Shown here: positions 45,695 to 53,871 of the stretch, piece by piece
Numbering within the stretch: position 1 is the first letter of the stretch
How the letters are laid out: each line of letters opens with the position of its first letter
Source of the DNA: Candidatus Flexifilum affinis
Lineage (GTDB): Bacteria > Chloroflexota > Anaerolineae > Aggregatilineales > Phototrophicaceae
NCBI GenBank assembly: GCA_016713325.1
Contig: JADJPJ010000006.1
Span: 62,001-126,000 of the forward strand
DNA: 64,000 bases
Direction: 5' to 3'
Notes under the pieces: model-generated
Told to the model about the DNA's origin: nothing
Databases searched by the model: none
The model's input: the letters and a program-made list of their open reading frames with translations, nothing else
Made by a program: the position numbers and the translations under genes

Positions 45695-48628
45695 ATGAGT
45701 GACTTTCACCGGCTCGATGTGCCTTCCGCACTGCGTGAGTTGAAGTCCGATGCAAAGACAGGGCTGACCACCGAGGAAGCCGCGAAGCGTCGCGAGCAGC
45801 ACGGTACGAACACACTGCCTAAGGGCGAGAAGGTCAGCGTCCTGACGCTGATTCTGGGCCAGTTCAAAAACATCATGGTGATCATCCTGATTGTCGCAGC
45901 GGTCATCTCGCTGCTGCTGGGTGACGTCAAGGATGTTCTCGTGATTCTGGCCATCGTCGTCGCCAATGCCGCCCTCGGGGCCTATCAGGAATTCCGGGCG
46001 GAGCAGGCGCTGGCCGCCCTGAGCGCCATGCAGGTGCCGCAGGTGCGCGTCCGCCGGGATGGCTCCGTGCAGCAAATCAGTGCGGAACAGCTTGTCCCCG
46101 GCGACATCGTTCTGCTTGGCGAAGGCGACCGGGTGCCGGCGGATGGTCGGCTCATCGTCGTGGCCAACTTGCAGGCGGAGGAAGCAGCACTCACCGGTGA
46201 ATCGCTCGCTGTCGAGAAGAGCATCCAGCCCGTCGACGAAGAAAACGTGGGCATTGCCGATCGCACCAACATGGTCTTCATGGGAACCTCAGTCACCTAT
46301 GGCCGCGGCGAAATGATCGTCACTGGCACCGGACTGAAGACCGAAATCGGCAAGATCGCCTCGCTGCTGATGGGCGTCGAAGAAACACAGACGCCGCTCC
46401 AGCGCCGGTTGGATCAACTGAGCATCACCCTGGTCCGCGCTGCCATCGTGGTCGTCGCGCTCGTGTTTGTCGTCGGTGTGCTGCGCGGCAACGCCGTTCA
46501 GGACATGCTTATCACGGCCATCAGTCTGGCCGTCGCCGCGGTGCCGGAAGGACTGCCAGCCGTCATCACCATCAGTCTGTCGCTGGGCGCAGCGCGTATG
46601 GTCAGCCGCAACGCGCTGATCCGCCGCCTGCCCGCCGTCGAGACGCTCGGCTCGGTGACCACCATCTGCTCGGACAAGACAGGCACGCTGACACGCAACC
46701 AGATGACCGCGACCCTCTTCGCGCTGCCGGGACGTGAAGATGTCCAGGTCACCGGCGTCGGCTATACGCCGCAGGGCGCCTTCATCGAGCGATTTGAAGA
46801 TGGCACCGACGGACAGGAATTCGACCCGCGCACCGATCCTGCTCTGGGGCGCTTCCTGAAAGCGATGGCGCTGGCAACGGATGCCTATCTTGAACCGGAT
46901 GAGCGCGGCGAGGTGCAGGTCGTCGGCGACACCACCGAAGGCGCGCTCGTCGTGGCAGCGCAAAAAGTCGGCTGGTCGCGCGAGTTCCTCGAGCGAGACA
47001 TGCCGCGCGTCGCCGAACTCCCGTTCAGCAGCGAACGCAAGGCCATGTCCACGATCCATGCGGTGAATACGCAGGACACGCGGGCGCTCTTCTGCGACTG
47101 CGACTACCTGATGATCACCAAGGGCGCGCCCGATCGCCTGGTCTCGTGGGCCGGCCGTGAGCATCTGCCCGACGGGCCGGTCCCCCTCAGCGATGAGCGT
47201 CGAGAAATCTGGAAGAATGAGGTCGACGAACTGGCGCGTAAAGGTCTGCGCGTGCTGGGTGTCGCCTATCGGCCGCTCGGCGAACTCCCGAAGGAGGTCA
47301 AGCCGGAAATGGAGCGTGAACTGACCCTGCTCGGGCTGATCGGCATCGTCGACCCGGCACGTCCTGAAGCACGGGAAGCCGTGAAGAAGGCGAGGCAGGC
47401 AGGCATCCGCTCAATCATGATCACCGGCGACCACGCCCTGACGGCCCAGGCGATTGCCACCGATCTGGGCATCATCCAGGAGGGCGAGCAGGTCATCTCC
47501 GGCGCGCAGATCGACCAGATGAGCGACGACGAGCTGTTCGCTGCCGCCAAGACCGTCAATGCCTTTGCCCGCGTCTCCCCCGAACACAAGATGCGTATGG
47601 TCAAGATCCTGCAATCGCAGAATCAGGTGGTCGCGATGACCGGCGACGGCGTGAATGACGCCCCGGCGCTGAAGCAGGCCGACATCGGCATCGCCATGGG
47701 GATCACCGGCACCGAAGTGAGCAAGGGTGCCGCCGACATGATCCTGACGGACGACAACTTCGCTTCGATTGTCGCGGCCGTCGAGGAAGGCCGCACCATT
47801 TACGACAATCTGCGCAAGTTTGTGCTGTTCCTGCTCAGCTCGAACATCGGCGAGATCCTGGTGATGTTCATCGGTATCCTCGTGGGTCTGCCGATCCCGC
47901 TACTGGCCATTCAGATTCTCTGGGTCAACCTGGTCACTGACGGTCTGCCGGCTATTGCACTGGGCTTTGATCCGACGGAAGAGGGCACGATGAAGCGTCC
48001 GCCCCGCGCTGCCGACGAGGGCATCTTCGCGCGCGGAATGGGCCGCAAAATCCCGATTCGTGCCGTCATCCTCGCCGCTCTGACGCTGATCGCTTTCGTC
48101 ATCGCGCACACCCGACACGATATGGACCCCTTGAGCGAAACCCGTGGCCTGGAGAAACTCGATCGTGTAGCGCTGGTCGAGCTGATCGGCGAAGAAGCGG
48201 TGCCGGCCGAATGGGAGGCGCTGTCTGAGGCCGAGCGAGTCGCACTGCTGAGCGAAACGACAGGCGAAGGCGGCGGTGAGGGCGGATCCGAGAACGAGAT
48301 CATCGCTCTGGCGGAACGCATTCCGCGCACAATTGCCTTCACCGTCCTGGCGCTGGGTCAGATCTTCCACGTGCTGGCCATCCACGCCGGCGATCGCAAG
48401 TCGTTCTTCCAGGTCGGCTTCAGCGGCAACCAGTTCCTGTTGGGCGCGGTCGTCCTGACGGCGCTGCTCCAACTGGCCGTCATCTACGTGCCGTTCCTGC
48501 AGGCGACATTCGAAACCTACCCCATCGCTGTGGACGAACTTCTGGTCGCCGTGGGCATCGCAGCGCTGGTGCTGGTCGCGGTCGAGCTCGAAAAGCTCAT
48601 CACCAACCGGCTGCTTCCGGCAGAATAA
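45695..48628 (+). CDS. Cation-transporting P-type ATPase (Ca2+-type, SERCA/PMCA-like)
   Basis: 977 residues from ATG 45695 (AGAGGA at good spacing). Ten membrane helices are expected. Conserved points: [12 protein letters not shown] (cation site), phosphorylated Asp327 in [31 protein letters not shown], and hinge [20 protein letters not shown]. Together these are the P2A/P2B class that exports Ca2+ from the cytosol. The M7-M8 outer loop (about residues 804-876) is long and includes an acidic/glycine [10 protein letters not shown] stretch, longer than the ~35 residues known from SERCA. A terminator-like hairpin directly upstream suggests read-through or attenuation from korAB. Confidence 0.92.
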   Translation: MSDFHRLDVPSALRELKSDAKTGLTTEEAAKRREQHGTNTLPKGEKVSVLTLILGQFKNIMVIILIVAAVISLLLGDVKDVLVILAIVVANAALGAYQEFRAEQALAALSAMQVPQVRVRRDGSVQQISAEQLVPGDIVLLGEGDRVPADGRLIVVANLQAEEAALTGESLAVEKSIQPVDEENVGIADRTNMVFMGTSVTYGRGEMIVTGTGLKTEIGKIASLLMGVEETQTPLQRRLDQLSITLVRAAIVVVALVFVVGVLRGNAVQDMLITAISLAVAAVPEGLPAVITISLSLGAARMVSRNALIRRLPAVETLGSVTTICSDKTGTLTRNQMTATLFALPGREDVQVTGVGYTPQGAFIERFEDGTDGQEFDPRTDPALGRFLKAMALATDAYLEPDERGEVQVVGDTTEGALVVAAQKVGWSREFLERDMPRVAELPFSSERKAMSTIHAVNTQDTRALFCDCDYLMITKGAPDRLVSWAGREHLPDGPVPLSDERREIWKNEVDELARKGLRVLGVAYRPLGELPKEVKPEMERELTLLGLIGIVDPARPEAREAVKKARQAGIRSIMITGDHALTAQAIATDLGIIQEGEQVISGAQIDQMSDDELFAAAKTVNAFARVSPEHKMRMVKILQSQNQVVAMTGDGVNDAPALKQADIGIAMGITGTEVSKGAADMILTDDNFASIVAAVEEGRTIYDNLRKFVLFLLSSNIGEILVMFIGILVGLPIPLLAIQILWVNLVTDGLPAIALGFDPTEEGTMKRPPRAADEGIFARGMGRKIPIRAVILAALTLIAFVIAHTRHDMDPLSETRGLEKLDRVALVELIGEEAVPAEWEALSEAERVALLSETTGEGGGEGGSENEIIALAERIPRTIAFTVLALGQIFHVLAIHAGDRKSFFQVGFSGNQFLLGAVVLTALLQLAVIYVPFLQATFETYPIAVDELLVAVGIAALVLVAVELEKLITNRLLPAE

Positions 48629-48662
48629 GCACTCGGCAACGGCAGCGCGAAGTGAAAAAAAC

Positions 48663-48694
48663 GGCGGGCCCGAATTTGGGTTCGCCATTTTTTT
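48663..48694 (+). terminator. Intrinsic terminator after the P-type ATPase
   Basis: GGCGGGCCC pairs with GGGTTCGCC (two G-U wobbles) around a GAATTT loop, followed by ATTTTTTT. It separates the ATPase from rpe. Confidence 0.75.
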
Positions 48695-48757
48695 CCCTAT
48701 CTTTTACAATTCGGCTCTGTAATGATTGGTCAGTTTGTCCAAGCATCTGGCGGCTTG

Positions 48758-49420
48758 ATGAGTCACCGTATCGAAATCGCTCCTTCCATCCTGGCTGCGG
48801 ACTTCACCCGTCTGGGCGATCAAGTGCGCGAAGCTGAAGCAGCCGGGGCGGATCGCATACATATCGATGTCATGGACGGACGGTTCGTCCCCAATATCAC
48901 CATGGGTCCGATGATCGTTGCGGCCGTTCGGCGCGTGACGCAGCTTCCACTCGACGTCCATCTGATGATCGTGGAACCCGATCACCTGCTAGAAGAGTTC
49001 GCGCAGGCAGGTGCGACACGCATTTTCGTCCATTGGGAGACCTGCCCGAACCTTCATCGTACCCTCAGCGCCATTGAGGCGTTGGGCTGCGCGCCAGGGG
49101 TCGCCATCAATCCGCATACCCCGGCCACCTTCCTTTCGGAGATCATCCACAAGATCAGCGCCGTGATCGTGATGACAGTGAATCCTGGCTTTGGCGGTCA
49201 GCAATTTCTGCCAGAGACGCTGCCGAAGATGACCATGGTGCGACGCATGTTCGGCGATCGTGCGGGGGATATCGTGGTAGATGGCGGAATCAATATCGAC
49301 ACAATCAATCAGGTCGTCAGGGCGGGAGCCAATATCCTGGTTGCAGGCAGTGTCGTCTTCACAGACAAGCATTCGGTTCAGGTCGGTCTGCAGAACCTGC
49401 GCCAGGCGCTGCAGAAATAA
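48758..49420 (+). CDS. rpe: Ribulose-phosphate 3-epimerase
   Basis: 220 residues from ATG 48758; an in-frame ATG at 48722 would add 12 residues, but MSHRIEIAPSILAADF is the family start. Metal and catalytic motifs are HIDVMDGRFVPNITMG, VHLMIVEPD, MTVNPGFGGQ and VDGGIN. Interconverts ribulose-5-P and xylulose-5-P (pentose-phosphate pathway). It ends inside the A-run that is the rpmB terminator's T tract on the other strand. Confidence 0.93.
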   Translation: MSHRIEIAPSILAADFTRLGDQVREAEAAGADRIHIDVMDGRFVPNITMGPMIVAAVRRVTQLPLDVHLMIVEPDHLLEEFAQAGATRIFVHWETCPNLHRTLSAIEALGCAPGVAINPHTPATFLSEIIHKISAVIVMTVNPGFGGQQFLPETLPKMTMVRRMFGDRAGDIVVDGGINIDTINQVVRAGANILVAGSVVFTDKHSVQVGLQNLRQALQK

Positions 49421-49441
49421 AAAAGCCGGTCTAGCCGGCTT
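49419..49441 (-). terminator. Intrinsic terminator of rpmB
   Basis: On the minus strand AAGCCGG and CCGGCTT arms (7 bases, 5-base loop) are followed by TTTTTT. The T tract overlaps the rpe stop codon at 49418-49420. There is no T run on the plus strand. Confidence 0.75.
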
Positions 49442-49483
49442 CAGTCGTGAGGTTCAACGGTCGTGATACGAAAAGAAAACGCT

Positions 49484-49663
49484 TTATGCCTTCGCAAGAG
49501 TCTTGATGCACTTGGTGCAAAGATGCTTGCGAACCTTCTCGCCGTTTTCCATCAGGGTCACACGCTGAATGTTGGGATTGAACTTGCGCCTCGACGCGCG
49601 CAAGGAAAAGCTGCGGGTGTTGCCGAACATCGGCTTTTTTCCGCACATTTCGCACACTGCCAT
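49484..49663 (-). CDS. rpmB: 50S ribosomal protein L28 (zinc-binding type)
   Basis: A 59-residue gene easily missed because it is so short. Reading the minus strand, the protein starts MAVCEMCGKKPMFGN and continues with SLRASRRKFNPN and RKHLCTKCIKTLAKA. Cysteine pairs Cys4/Cys7 and Cys48/Cys51 form the zinc knuckle of C+ type L28. Ribosome site AAAGGCG lies 8 bases before the ATG, and a promoter and terminator bracket the gene. L28 sits near the E site of the large subunit. Typical partner genes (rpmG, recG) are partly near: recG lies about 3.5 kb away. Confidence 0.95.
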   Translation of the reverse strand: MAVCEMCGKKPMFGNTRSFSLRASRRKFNPNIQRVTLMENGEKVRKHLCTKCIKTLAKA

Positions 49664-49706
49664 GATAAGACGCCTTTGCAGCTAATTGCGGTCAGTTCAC
49701 GGGGGC

Positions 49707-49735
49707 ATGCTATCACAAAGGGCAGCGCCCAACAA
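49707..49735 (-). promoter_or_regulatory. Predicted promoter for rpmB
   Basis: Minus-strand TTGTTG (49735-49730), 17-base spacer and TAGCAT (49712-49707), giving a leader of about 35-40 bases before the ATG. Confidence 0.45.
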
Positions 49736-49807
49736 GGGCGTGCAAGGTTGACTGCTCACTGATTCGTTCGTCATTCTCCGTTTTTATCATCGGGTCGAGG
49801 CTGTGTC

Positions 49808-51484
49808 ATGATTACCCATACACTATTTCGTGAACAAGAAAACCGTTACATCGACGGTTACTTGCTGAAGAGATTATTCAGCGCCGGCGTCACCTGGCTG
49901 GAACACAATAAGGACAAGGTCAACCAGCTCAACGTCTTCCCCGTACCGGATGGCGACACTGGCACCAATATGTTTCTGACCATGCGCAGCGCCTATGCCG
50001 CTATTGCTCACCTGGACGATCCCAGCGTTGGACGGCTGATGAATGCGCTGGCCAAAGGCGCGCTGATGGGCTCGCGCGGAAATTCCGGCACCATCCTCAG
50101 TCAGATCTGGCAGGGTGTAGCGGAAGCCCTGGACGGCGAAGAGCGGCTCGATGCCGAACTTCTGGCCCGGGCCACGCGCCTGGCAGTTGTAAAAGCCTAC
50201 GGCGCCGTAGAGAAACCGGTCGAAGGCACTATCCTCACCGTCTCGCGCGAGATGGCGGAAGTTGTCCAGGAGCGCTATGCGACCACGCCTGACCTGGTCT
50301 CTCTGCTCCGCCGCATGGTGTCGACGGGACGCGCCTCGCTCCGCCGCACCCCGGAACAACTGCCCATCCTCAAGAAAGCCGGTGTCGTGGACTCCGGCGG
50401 CCAGGGGTTGATCTTCATCTTCGAGGGCATGCTGCGCGCGCTGTGCGGCCGGACCGTCGAGGCGGCGGAGATCATCAGTGTCAGCACGGCGACCTCGTCA
50501 TGGGAAGAGGTTCTGGAACCGGAAGATGAGCTTGGCTACGGCTATGACGTCCAGTTCCTGATGCGCGGGCAGAGTCTCGATCCGGATGTCGTCCGCAAGG
50601 CACTGGCCGATATGGGTGGCTGGTCGACGCTGGTGGTCGGCGGAAGCGACCTGCTCAAAGTCCACGTGCACGTCCATAATCCCGGTGAACCGCTCAGCTA
50701 CGCGATCGGTCTGGGCGCTGACCTGGACGACATCGTCGTCGAGAATATGCAGCGACAGTACGAGCACTACCTGGAGCGTCACAACAGCGCCGGCCCGGCC
50801 ATACGCACGGATATCGAAGGCGCGGCAGTCATCGCCGTGGCCAACGGCGCCGGTATCCAGCAGATCTTCCAGGAGCTTGGCGCGGCTGCCGTAATCAATG
50901 GCGGGCAGACGATGAACCCCAGTACCGGTGACTTCCTGGAACTGATTCACAAACTGCCCAACGATCGGGTGCTGCTCCTGCCGAACAATCGCAACATCAT
51001 TCTGAGCGCTCAGCAGGCCGCGAAAGAGACGACCAACAAGACGGTCGTCGTCGTGCCCAGCATCACGATCCCGCAGGGTATCGCCGCCATGATGGAGTAT
51101 GCCAATCATGAATCCGAAGAGAGCGTCGAGGACATCGCCGCGGCGATGTCCGAGCTCATGCACAGCGTTACTTCCTGCGAGATCACTACAGCAACGCGCA
51201 GCGTCGAATTCGACGGCATTGACGTGCGTGCCGGTCAGTACATCGGCCTGATCGACGACGTGCTGGTGGTCGCCGACGACGATCTCGACACGCTGGCTGA
51301 AAAGCTGCTGCACCGGGCGAACGCGGCCCGACGTGAGCTGGCGACTCTCTACTGCGGTGATGATGTCAGTCCTGGCGAAGCGCAGGTGCTGGCCGACCAT
51401 CTGACCGCACATTTCCCAAAACTTGGATTCGAGATCGTGACCGGCGGCCAGCAGCTTTACCCTTACATCATCGGCCTGGAATAG
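49808..51484 (+). CDS. fakA: Fatty acid kinase FakA (DAK2-domain protein)
   Basis: 558 residues. The N-terminal DAK2/DhaL kinase domain has NVFPVPDGDTGTNMFLTMRSA and GALMGSRGNSGTILSQIWQG, binding ATP and Mg. A middle DegV-like-associated region and C-terminal EDD-type domain (about 340-558; MNPSTGDFLELIHKLP, VVVPSITIPQGIAAMMEY) complete the FakA form. It phosphorylates fatty acids carried by FakB proteins for phospholipid synthesis. Stop and next start are adjacent, so it is coupled to the two degV/fakB genes that follow. Confidence 0.92.
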   Translation: MITHTLFREQENRYIDGYLLKRLFSAGVTWLEHNKDKVNQLNVFPVPDGDTGTNMFLTMRSAYAAIAHLDDPSVGRLMNALAKGALMGSRGNSGTILSQIWQGVAEALDGEERLDAELLARATRLAVVKAYGAVEKPVEGTILTVSREMAEVVQERYATTPDLVSLLRRMVSTGRASLRRTPEQLPILKKAGVVDSGGQGLIFIFEGMLRALCGRTVEAAEIISVSTATSSWEEVLEPEDELGYGYDVQFLMRGQSLDPDVVRKALADMGGWSTLVVGGSDLLKVHVHVHNPGEPLSYAIGLGADLDDIVVENMQRQYEHYLERHNSAGPAIRTDIEGAAVIAVANGAGIQQIFQELGAAAVINGGQTMNPSTGDFLELIHKLPNDRVLLLPNNRNIILSAQQAAKETTNKTVVVVPSITIPQGIAAMMEYANHESEESVEDIAAAMSELMHSVTSCEITTATRSVEFDGIDVRAGQYIGLIDDVLVVADDDLDTLAEKLLHRANAARRELATLYCGDDVSPGEAQVLADHLTAHFPKLGFEIVTGGQQLYPYIIGLE

Positions 51485-52354
51485 ATGCTCAATCTGCACA
51501 TCGTCACCGATAGCTTTGCGCAGTTCGCGGAGGAATCCCCTCCGCCGAATGTCACCGTCCTGCCGAATCTGCTGACGATCAACGGCAGGACGTATCGCGA
51601 GGGGATTGACATCAGCGTCGAAGAAGCGTTCCGCCTCAGGTCCCAGGGGGCGCAGAAGGCATCTGTCACCCCTCCGACGTCGGCAGACTTGTCGGCGGCA
51701 TATGAACGGCTCGGTCGCGACTATGATGCTATCGTGTCGATACACGGCTCTCGTGAGATGTTCGATAGTTGGCAAAACGCCCAGATCGCGGCGCAGTCCT
51801 TTCCGGGAGCAACCGGGTGGCGGTGGTCGATTTCGCAAACGCTGTCGGCGGCACAGGGCATGCTGGTCAAACTGGCGGCGCGGGAGGCCGCACAGCAGAA
51901 TAGTCTCGACGACATCGTGCGCATCCTGCGCGGGGCCATCGAACAACTCTACATGGTCTTCTTCGTCGAAACCATTGATACCCTCCTCCATCACCGGATT
52001 CTGCCACCCTCGCAGACCGTTCTCGGCGCCATGCTCAACATCAAGCCGATCCTGAGCGTCGAGAACGGGAAGCTGATCGCTATTGAGAAGGTGCGTACGC
52101 GAGCGCAGGCGGTCGAGCGGCTTGCCGAATTCGTGGTGGAGTTTACGGACATCGCCGACGCGGTCATCATTCAGCACCGGACCAACCAGACCGAGCAGAC
52201 CCGTATGCTCCAGGAAAGGCTGCAAACGGAGTTTCCGCTGGTGAAGTTTCCGTATACGATGTATGGAGCATCGCTGGCAGCGTTAATTGGGTTAGACGCT
52301 ACCGGGCTTGCCGTACTTGAGAACCCAGGCACTAGGATAGATGATGGCTTCTAA
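51485..52354 (+). CDS. DegV/FakB-family fatty-acid-binding protein, divergent copy
   Basis: 289 residues, starting immediately after fakA. The opening HIVTDSFAQFAEE replaces the usual TDSTCDLP, the LSGTYQ-like block is absent (HGSREMFDSWQN), and the C-terminal fatty-acid pocket block is altered (ALIGLDATGLAVL). The central part (MVFFVETIDTLLHHRILPPSQTVLGAMLNIKPIL) keeps the DegV fold. It may bind a different acyl chain or none. It overlaps the next fakB by 14 bases. Confidence 0.8.
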   Translation: MLNLHIVTDSFAQFAEESPPPNVTVLPNLLTINGRTYREGIDISVEEAFRLRSQGAQKASVTPPTSADLSAAYERLGRDYDAIVSIHGSREMFDSWQNAQIAAQSFPGATGWRWSISQTLSAAQGMLVKLAAREAAQQNSLDDIVRILRGAIEQLYMVFFVETIDTLLHHRILPPSQTVLGAMLNIKPILSVENGKLIAIEKVRTRAQAVERLAEFVVEFTDIADAVIIQHRTNQTEQTRMLQERLQTEFPLVKFPYTMYGASLAALIGLDATGLAVLENPGTRIDDGF

Positions 52355-53198
52355 GAAGATACGTTTTCTGTGTGACAGTACTTGTGATCTCCCACCTGAG
52401 CTTATTGAGCAGCATCATGTCACCGTCGTGCCCTGCTTCATCAATCAAGGAAGCAACAGTTTTCCGGACGACGGTACACAGGAATTTCGTGATGGGTTCT
52501 ACCGGGACATCCCGCAGATGCGGCCGCATCCCACCACAGCAGCCATGTCGCCCGGCCTCGCTGAAGAGGCTATCCTTGCGGCGGCGAAGGATGCCGACCA
52601 TTTGTTCATAATCACCGTCGCAACCAAGCTCAGCGGCGTTTATAATGCCATGCGTCTTGGTGCAAGCAGGCTGCCGGAAGGCTCCTGGACCCTGATCGAC
52701 AGCAAGTCGGTAACCATGGGGATGGGCTTTCAAGTCCTGATTGGCGCCGAGGTCGCGGAAGCCACCGGAGATATTGACAAAGTCAAGCATGCGGTGATGC
52801 AGGTTCAGCAGAATCAACGTGTCTACGCGGCCCTGGAGACGCTCGAATATCTGCGTCGCGGCGGGCGCGTCGGTTGGACGGCTGCCAGCCTGGGCACGCT
52901 GCTGCAAATCAAACCGATCATCGACGTGTGGGACGGTGAAGTCCATTCCATCGCGCGCGTCCGAACGTATGCCCGGGCCATTGACGAAATGGTGGACCAA
53001 CTCGAAAAGCACAAGCCGCTGGATCGCGTGGCCGTCATGTACGCGAAGGCGACCGATATGGTCGATCAACTCGTGCAGCGGCTCCAGCCGGTTGTGCCCA
53101 ACAAGATCCTGATTACTCAAATCACGCCGACGATTGGCGTACATATCGGACCCTCCGGTCTCGGCGTTACCGTCGTCAGCAGTGCGTGGAGAACCTGA
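52341..53198 (+). CDS. DegV/FakB fatty-acid-binding protein
   Basis: 285 residues, canonical DegV. Motifs are CDSTCDLPPELIEQ, TAAMSPG, TVATKLSGVYNAMRLG, DSKSVTMGMGFQ and a C-terminal HIGPSGLGVTVV. FakB proteins hold the fatty acid while FakA phosphorylates it. The gene overlaps its paralogue and is followed by the recG region, so FakA-FakB-FakB-RecG form one transcript. Confidence 0.88.
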   Translation: MMASKKIRFLCDSTCDLPPELIEQHHVTVVPCFINQGSNSFPDDGTQEFRDGFYRDIPQMRPHPTTAAMSPGLAEEAILAAAKDADHLFIITVATKLSGVYNAMRLGASRLPEGSWTLIDSKSVTMGMGFQVLIGAEVAEATGDIDKVKHAVMQVQQNQRVYAALETLEYLRRGGRVGWTAASLGTLLQIKPIIDVWDGEVHSIARVRTYARAIDEMVDQLEKHKPLDRVAVMYAKATDMVDQLVQRLQPVVPNKILITQITPTIGVHIGPSGLGVTVVSSAWRT

Positions 53199-53202
53199 AA
53201 AC

Positions 53203-53652
53203 ATGCCATCGGCTTTGGAAACACTGGTCAAAATTCTGAAACTTGAGCGCGAACAGGGCTTTCGCGACACGGCCGTCATCGGCGGTCTGAGCGCCTTCGC
53301 CCAGAACTGGCAGTCCGGCGCGCATGCACAGGCGAAGCGGCCGGAGCATCACATTCTGGTCGACGAGCTGATCGACGTGATACGCGGCTATGACCAGATG
53401 GATGCCGAAGTCGAAAGACCCAAGCAGGTGAATTACATGCTGGATCGCATCACGGGACGCGTTCCCGCCCCTGAAGCGTACGTGCAGCGGCTTGGCCTCT
53501 ATGCGACCGCCGCCCCACCCAGCGACACACCCGGATCGGAGGCCGAGACTCCCGAGGTTCCAAGGGATGAAGCCGTTCGCCCCCGGGCAGTCCGCGAGAA
53601 AAATGTCGGGCATCACCCAAGCCAGGAGAATGTGTCTTCGGTAGATAGTTAA
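53203..53652 (+). pseudogene. recG: N-terminal segment of RecG, cut by an in-frame stop
   Basis: 149 residues starting MPSALETLVKILKLEREQGF; AVIGGLSAFAQNW and residues about 28-110 form the extra N-terminal helical domain found in longer RecG proteins. It continues in the same reading frame beyond its TAA (53650-53652) into an open Arg/Lys/Glu-rich linker (RRDKRKEKNRNKRERKAD) that leads directly into the RecG core. One base change of TAA to GAA, CAA or AAA would rejoin a 950-residue RecG. So this is a nonsense lesion, a sequencing error, or an N-terminal peptide split off. Confidence 0.7.
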
Positions 53653-53871
53653 CGCCGCGACAAGCGCAAAGAAAAGAATCGCAACAAGCGCGAGCGCAAG
53701 GCCGACAGTGAGCAGGAACCCGAGCGCGCAGCACAGCCGCATCGGTCCGAACAACGCAAGGCTGTCGCCGCCAATGCCGATGAAGCGCGCGAGGACAGCC
53801 GGGATGGAACTCGCAACGGTGGGCGTGATGGCCTGCGTGACAGTGACCACAGTCGCCTCGACGAGGACTTC

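Noticed and set aside
49431..49655. 74-codon minus-strand frame over rpmB
   Set aside because: Shadow frame; the L28 frame has all family residues.
50498..52225. 575-codon minus-strand frame
   Set aside because: Antisense shadow of fakA and the first degV; composition is rich in Arg/His/Gln as expected for a shadow.
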